A stretch of DNA of 34,222 bases from the NCBI GenBank assembly GCA_020722705.1, contig DYKI01000016.1:1-34222 (forward strand), in the 5' to 3' direction. Positions 34,213 through 34,222 of this stretch are shown in pieces; position 1 is the stretch's first letter, and each line of letters begins with the position of its first letter. The notes beneath the pieces were generated by a model that had not been told where the DNA came from, made no database searches, and worked only from the letters and a program-made list of their open reading frames with translations. Origin of the DNA: Chthonomonas calidirosea (lineage in GTDB: Bacteria; Armatimonadota; Chthonomonadetes; Chthonomonadales; CAJBBX01). The position numbers were made by a program, and so were the translations under genes.

Positions 34213-34222
34213 GCGGACGGCG
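34213..34222. repeat. Start of another palindromic repeat copy, cut by the window end
   Basis: The last ten bases, GCGGACGGCG, equal the complete left arm of the perfect 10-bp hairpin at 13381-13404. Only one arm is visible, so this is a likely but unproven further copy upstream of the large secreted gene. Confidence 0.4.

Noticed and set aside
41-34222. An undescribed defence or mobile gene system
   Set aside because: I looked for nucleases, toxins, reverse transcriptases, integrases and clusters of unknown genes; apart from the palindromes, all genes are housekeeping or isolated unknowns.

Overview
The window is a gene-dense, GC-rich bacterial chromosome segment. It holds about 24 protein genes, three tRNA genes and no gene-free stretch longer than about 230 bases. 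No phage, transposase, plasmid, CRISPR or rRNA genes are visible, and most genes are housekeeping. A SigH (Spo0H-type) sigma factor, a lysine 6-aminotransferase, a fused class I fumarase, an OGG1-type glycosylase and a large secreted protein opening with a carbohydrate-binding-like domain suggest an uncultured Terrabacteria lineage such as Armatimonadota. That placement is an inference from gene flavour only, not a phylogeny.

Layout. 1-6 kb: after a few last codons of a plus-strand gene comes a minus-strand block, read as GAF/PAS histidine kinase, dUTPase, zinc-ribbon/TPR membrane protein, OGG1-type glycosylase and cysS. 6-10 kb: tRNA-Ala (plus), then glycogen phosphorylase and citrate synthase (minus). 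10-13 kb: tilS and ftsH (plus). 13-17 kb: an overlapping minus-strand set of PseG-like protein, fumarase and a beta-propeller protein. 17-19 kb: hemW (plus) facing sigH with tRNA-Thr (minus). 19-23 kb: gamma-glutamyltransferase and a secreted Arg/Asp/Ser/Pro-rich protein ending in a strong terminator (plus). 23-26 kb: a GNAT acetyltransferase (minus), tRNA-Val (plus), then the minus-strand set lat-xseA-xseB. 26-31 kb: pcrA, mnmE and ftsY (plus). 31-34 kb: ridA behind a large secreted glycosidase-like gene (minus).

Two layers of structure are not explained by the genes. First, a short GC-rich palindromic repeat (stem GGACGGCG/CGCCGTCC, four-base loop) is scattered through the window. Two loci carry a composite of about 86-89 bp made of palindrome, a different conserved hairpin, and palindrome; the complete one lies between convergent genes and the other appears to. 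Single copies lie inside the reading frames of tilS and the beta-propeller gene, in opposite orientations. The unit has no stop codon in any of six frames, so it can be carried in coding sequence. This resembles REP/BIME elements, and for the in-gene copies the palindromic elements of Rickettsia. Second, tilS and pcrA have a -10 box only 5-6 bases before the ATG and no ribosome binding site, so their mRNAs are probably leaderless, whereas most neighbours have good Shine-Dalgarno sequences.

Functionally the window covers translation (cysS, tilS, mnmE, three tRNAs), DNA and nucleotide repair (ogg, dut, xseAB, pcrA), protein quality control and targeting (ftsH, ftsY), central and storage carbon metabolism (gltA, fumarase, glgP), stress or transition-state transcription (sigH) and several envelope or secreted proteins of unknown role.
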